Part shown: in pieces, positions 6,206 through 8,558 of the stretch
Numbering within the stretch: position 1 is the first letter of the stretch
Layout: every line of letters begins with the position of its first letter
From: JBNJEM01 sp051745935
Lineage (GTDB): Bacteria > Planctomycetota > Planctomycetia > Pirellulales > Pirellulaceae
Assembly (NCBI GenBank): GCA_051745935.1
Contig: JBNJEM010000330.1
Span: 1 to 8,558 of the forward strand
Length of the DNA: 8,558 nucleotides
Direction of reading: 5' to 3'
Notes under the pieces: model-generated
The model's database searches: none
Seen by the model: only the letters and a program-made list of their open reading frames with translations
Told to the model about the DNA's origin: nothing
Made by a program: the position numbers and the translations under genes

Positions 6206-7660
6206 ATGGGAGGGTTTTGCGGTGTTGCGGCCAAAGAGGACTGTATCCCCGACCTTTTCTACGGTACGGACTATCACTCGCACTTGGGAACGGTGCGGGG
6301 CGGGATGGCCGTCCATAACGGCACGGGGTTCAAACGTTTGATCAAAGACATTACCAACGCCCAATTCCGCAGCAAATTCGAGGACGACTTACACGAGTTG
6401 GGCGGCTCTCTCGGAATCGGGGTCATTAGTGACTATGACGATCAACCGCTCATCATTCGGTCCCATTTGGGCACGTATGCCGTGGTGACAGTGGGGCGCG
6501 TCGATAACCTTGAACAGCTAGCGCGAAAAACGCTCGAGAACCGTTCCTCGCATTTTTCCGAGATGAGCGGGGATGTGGTGAATCCCACCGAACTCATCGC
6601 CACCCTGATCAATGAGGGCAACAGTTTCGAGGACGGGATTCACCACGCGCAGGAGGTGATATCCGGTTCGTGTTCCTTGTTGCTGATGACCAGCAACGCC
6701 ATCTACGCCGCTCGCGATCGCTATGGCCGGACGCCCGTCGCGTTGGGACGGAAGGCAGGGGCTCACTCCGTCGTCATGGAAACATGTGCGTTTCCCAATT
6801 TGAACTACGAGACACAGCGGCACTTGGGACCCGGTGAAATCCTGCGGATCACGGCGGACACCACCGAGACCGTTCAACCGCCGGGGGAGCAACTGCGGAT
6901 CTGTGCGTTCTTGTGGGTTTATTACGGCTACCCCGCGTCCGACTTCGAGGGCATTAACACGGAGGTGGTGCGATATCGTTCCGGCGCGCTGTTGGGCCGG
7001 GGAGACGACGTGGAGGTCGACCTGGTTGCCGGAATTCCTGATTCCGGGACCGGGCACGCGATCGGGTATGCCAACGAGCGAAGCTTGCCCTACGGACGTC
7101 CGTTCATCAAGTACACGCCGACCTGGCCCCGAAGCTTCATGCCTCCGGATCAACGCGTCCGCAACTTGGTTGCTCGCATGAAATTGATCCCCATTAAGGA
7201 ACTCATTGCCGGCAAACGCTTGCTTTTCTGTGAAGATTCAATCGTGCGCGGCACCCAGCTTCAGGACACGATACAACGATTGGTGAGCGCGGGGGCCCGG
7301 GAAATTCACATGCGACCAGCATGCCCGCCACTGATCCACGGGTGCAAGTTCTTGAACTTTTCCCGCTCTCGTTCCGTGCTGGATCTGGCCGCGCGGCGGG
7401 CCATCAAGGAACTGGGAGACGATGATCGACTGGCGGAGTACTCGGACGCCACCTCGCGGCGATATCACGATATGGTGGAACAAATTCGAAAAAGGCTCGG
7501 CTTGACCACACTAAAGTACCAGACCCTGGATAATCTCGTCTCCGCCATTGGTTTGCCAAAAGAAAAACTCTGCACCTACTGCTGGGACGGGGCTGAATCG
7601 CGTTGCGGTTGTCAAGTCAACACGCCGTCCGCCTCGCGGGTGCCGTTGGATACGGCTTGA
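6206..7660 (+). CDS. PurF-like amidophosphoribosyltransferase paralogue (predicted [4Fe-4S])
   Basis: This 484-residue protein joins an N-terminal Ntn glutamine-amidotransferase domain (~1-230) to a C-terminal type I phosphoribosyltransferase domain (~231-460), as in PurF, which makes phosphoribosylamine from PRPP and glutamine. C5 (MGGFCGV) is the candidate nucleophile. Removal of four residues would expose it, comparable to propeptide removal in B. subtilis PurF. The PRPP loop is E343-D-S-I-V-R-G-T350, with Glu in place of the usual first Asp. C233, C380, C456 and C459 align with the four Fe-S ligands of B. subtilis PurF (C236, C382, C437, C440). By eye, the glutamine-site residues Arg73, Asn101 and Asp127 of the E. 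coli enzyme are replaced (V73, V96, P127 here), and the acceptor loop reads KYTPTWPRSFMPP. It therefore looks like a divergent paralogue rather than the housekeeping enzyme. From memory, similar proteins annotated amidophosphoribosyltransferase occur in Bacteroidetes and planctomycetes. No purine gene adjoins it. The symbol is withheld because function is uncertain. Confidence 0.88.
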   Translation: MGGFCGVAAKEDCIPDLFYGTDYHSHLGTVRGGMAVHNGTGFKRLIKDITNAQFRSKFEDDLHELGGSLGIGVISDYDDQPLIIRSHLGTYAVVTVGRVDNLEQLARKTLENRSSHFSEMSGDVVNPTELIATLINEGNSFEDGIHHAQEVISGSCSLLLMTSNAIYAARDRYGRTPVALGRKAGAHSVVMETCAFPNLNYETQRHLGPGEILRITADTTETVQPPGEQLRICAFLWVYYGYPASDFEGINTEVVRYRSGALLGRGDDVEVDLVAGIPDSGTGHAIGYANERSLPYGRPFIKYTPTWPRSFMPPDQRVRNLVARMKLIPIKELIAGKRLLFCEDSIVRGTQLQDTIQRLVSAGAREIHMRPACPPLIHGCKFLNFSRSRSVLDLAARRAIKELGDDDRLAEYSDATSRRYHDMVEQIRKRLGLTTLKYQTLDNLVSAIGLPKEKLCTYCWDGAESRCGCQVNTPSASRVPLDTA

Positions 7661-7798
7661 GCGATCCGGGACGTGTATAGAGCCGTTCAGCGCCCCCCTG
7701 TTCTCTTTTTTTGTAACCGTTCACGGGCAAAAGACTGATATCCACAGGCGTTCGCGCGTCCGTTGCACAGATTGAGGAAAGACTTTTCTAGGTGCAAA

Positions 7799-7908
7799 TG
7801 CCACGGGCTTGTCCCGTGGTTCGTTACGTTCCACGCTACCGTCAGGCGTGATGGGTCTGGCCGGTGTGTAGCGGCGAGCGTGAACCACCACGGGACAAGC
7901 CCGCGGCA
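7799..7908. repeat. Inner inverted repeat: two head-to-head REP-like hairpins
   Basis: The left arm at 7799-7819 and right arm at 7888-7908 are reverse complements with 1 mismatch in 21. Each arm is itself a hairpin: CCACGGG-CTTGT-CCCGTGG (7801-7819, perfect 7-bp stem, 5-nt loop) and CCACGGG-ACAAG-CCCGCGG (7888-7906, one mismatch). Paired palindromes in inverted orientation between genes are typical of REP/BIME-type elements. I recall similar motifs as common in planctomycete genomes but cannot check this here. No transposase gene is in the window part that follows. Confidence 0.88.
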
Positions 7909-7955
7909 TCCATGCGGGCCTTGCGTGTCCAGGCCGTGTAGCGGTCCCCGTGAAC
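7866..7955 (+). repeat. Direct repeat pair (7866-7885 / 7936-7955)
   Basis: Two 20-bp segments spaced exactly 70 bp apart share GTGTAGCGG and CGTGAAC at identical spacing, differing only in the 4 bases between (16 of 20 identical). The first borders the right REP-like hairpin, and the second runs into the outer inverted-repeat arm. The area thus seems built from duplicated modules. Confidence 0.7.
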
Positions 7956-7972
7956 GGCTACCCTTTTTTTTT
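7938..7972 (+). terminator. Possible Rho-independent terminator
   Basis: A short stem, GTAGC (7938-7942) with GCTAC (7957-7961), is followed by CC and nine T residues (7964-7972). The stem is only 5 bp with a 14-nt loop and lies nearly 300 bp after the PurF-like stop. A weaker 4-bp stem (AGAG 7679-7682 / CTCT 7703-7706) precedes T7 at 7706-7712, nearer the stop. Either might end that transcript; neither is strong. Confidence 0.25.
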
Positions 7973-8077
7973 GGTTTCGGTGTAACCTTGCGCCGCCCCA
8001 CGCGTCAGTGTTAAGTAGAGAAGGGATCGGAAACAGTTGTTCAGCGGGCCTACTTTTTTTGCGAGAAGGTTGGAACC

Positions 8078-8558
8078 ATGAGAGTGAAGAGAGGAAGCAT
8101 TGGATGGCAACCGGTGGTCATTGTCGCCACGGTGGCCGCGGCGGCGATCGGCGTAAAGGCCACGTTTGAAAAGCCGTCTTCATCGGAAACCCGGCATCAA
8201 CAGGTTCGTGCGGATGGCGTGCACGAATCCGCGTCTGATGTTAAACGAGAAACTAAAAAAGGAGAAAATGCAATGTCAAGTTCGTCGAACCCGCAAGTGG
8301 CCGGTGGCTCGGTTATCCATGCTGCCGAGAAGGATTTCGAGGAGAAGGTTTTGGACGCGGAAGGTCGCGTGCTGGTCGATTTTTACGCCGATTGGTGTGG
8401 ACCGTGCCGAATGCTCGCGCCCGTACTCGAGGAACTGGCACGTGATGCCCCGGAGGCGCGGATTGTCAAAGTCGACGTTGACCAGAACGCCAAGCTGGCT
8501 GCTCAGTATCGCATCCAGTCCATACCAGCCATTATCGTCTTCGAAAATGGTCGTCCGG
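8078..8558 (+). CDS. Thioredoxin with N-terminal membrane anchor and internal start (3' truncated)
   Basis: The gene runs off the window; 160 codons are visible. Thioredoxins reduce protein disulfides with a CxxC dithiol. The active site W106-C107-G108-P109-C110 is canonical, preceded by V-L-V-D-F-Y-A-D, and the cis-proline motif S-I-P150 is present, so the visible part of the domain is intact. From the ATG at 8078, residues 1-6 are basic, ~12-27 are hydrophobic (VVIVATVAAAAIG), and ~28-65 are a polar linker, giving a membrane-anchored or exported form. An in-frame ATG at 8273 (M66), with GGAG 8 nt upstream, would give a cytoplasmic thioredoxin of ordinary size. The outer start has AGAAGG (8064-8069) at an 8-nt gap. 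Both starts look usable. The gene stands alone after a long repeat-bearing spacer. Family assignment is firm; which start is used is uncertain. Confidence 0.93.
   Translation, partial: MRVKRGSIGWQPVVIVATVAAAAIGVKATFEKPSSSETRHQQVRADGVHESASDVKRETKKGENAMSSSSNPQVAGGSVIHAAEKDFEEKVLDAEGRVLVDFYADWCGPCRMLAPVLEELARDAPEARIVKVDVDQNAKLAAQYRIQSIPAIIVFENGRP
8261..8264 (+). promoter_or_regulatory. Internal Shine-Dalgarno within the thioredoxin gene
   Basis: GGAG, in an A-rich stretch (8254-8268), lies 8 nt before the in-frame ATG at 8273 and is at least as good as the site before the outer ATG at 8078. It could drive a second, cytoplasmic product from the same mRNA. It might instead mean that 8078-8272 is only leader, but the hydrophobic anchor encoded there argues against that. 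Confidence 0.55.

Larger units (their letters stand above)
7713..7961. repeat. Outer inverted repeat pair (7713-7727 / 7947-7961)
   Basis: GTAACCGTTCACGGG at 7713-7727 is the reverse complement of CCCGTGAACGGCTAC at 7947-7961 with 1 mismatch in 15. Each arm borders a T-tract on its outer side in plus-strand terms (T7 at 7706-7712, T9 at 7964-7972). The arms enclose a second inverted pair, giving a nested arrangement. Confidence 0.8.
7661..8077. other. Long noncoding spacer with repeat cluster
   Basis: This 417-bp spacer separates the PurF-like gene from the thioredoxin gene. It has no plausible gene: open frames in it run through the palindromes and lack ribosome-binding sites. It holds two T-tracts (7706-7712 and 7964-7972), two nested pairs of inverted repeats and one direct repeat, described separately. 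The last ~100 bp before 8078 should include the thioredoxin promoter, but no clear -35/-10 pair is visible. Confidence 0.7.

Noticed and set aside
5914..6234. Minus-strand open frame of 106 codons in the divergent spacer
   Set aside because: It starts inside the PurF-like gene, lacks a Shine-Dalgarno site, and only its repeat-derived part looks protein-like; treated under the repeat instead.
7799..7908. CRISPR-like array
   Set aside because: Only two palindromic units in inverted orientation exist, with no regular direct repeats and spacers and no cas gene.
7687..8014. Short open frames across the repeat cluster on both strands
   Set aside because: They read through palindromes, lack ribosome-binding sites and owe their openness to GC-rich repeats.

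Overview
The window looks like chromosomal DNA of a planctomycete, probably from the Pirellulales. This is inferred from gene content: a very long secreted double beta-propeller protein of a type I know mainly from planctomycetes, other Sec-exported proteins, GC-rich codon use with Shine-Dalgarno starts, and noncoding DNA rich in short inverted repeats. No rRNA, tRNA or CRISPR array was seen.

Layout. Positions 1-61 are a tandem array of the heptamer GGGTACT. Beside it, on the minus strand at 81-383, lies the C-terminal remnant of an IS4-type transposase. A plus-strand gene (524-3544) encodes a 1006-residue exported protein with a degenerate methyltransferase-like N-terminal domain followed by two PQQ-like propeller halves. 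It converges on two minus-strand genes: an exported DJ-1/PfpI-family protein (3598-4275) and an exported right-handed beta-helix protein (4565-5917). The beta-helix gene is closely bracketed by two ~100-bp direct repeats (4450-4553 and 5942-6043). Divergent from it, on the plus strand, is a PurF-like gene (6206-7660). It is followed by about 420 bp of noncoding DNA with nested REP-like inverted repeats. A thioredoxin gene (8078 to the window end, 3' truncated) has a membrane-anchor extension and a second, well-placed internal start at 8273.

How the genes relate. The propeller, DJ-1/PfpI and beta-helix products all carry Sec-type signal peptides, so 524-5917 is a block of extracytoplasmic functions, though nothing shows that they share a pathway. 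The PurF-like and thioredoxin genes are separate transcription units. The PurF-like protein keeps the candidate nucleophile Cys, the PRPP loop and four probable Fe-S cysteines, but the usual glutamine-pocket residues appear substituted, so a role as the housekeeping purine enzyme is doubtful.

The points most worth a second look are the repeat-bracketed beta-helix gene, the PurF-like protein with an altered glutaminase pocket, the two-start thioredoxin and the nested inverted repeats. I found no clear new multi-gene system such as a defence island or biosynthetic cluster.
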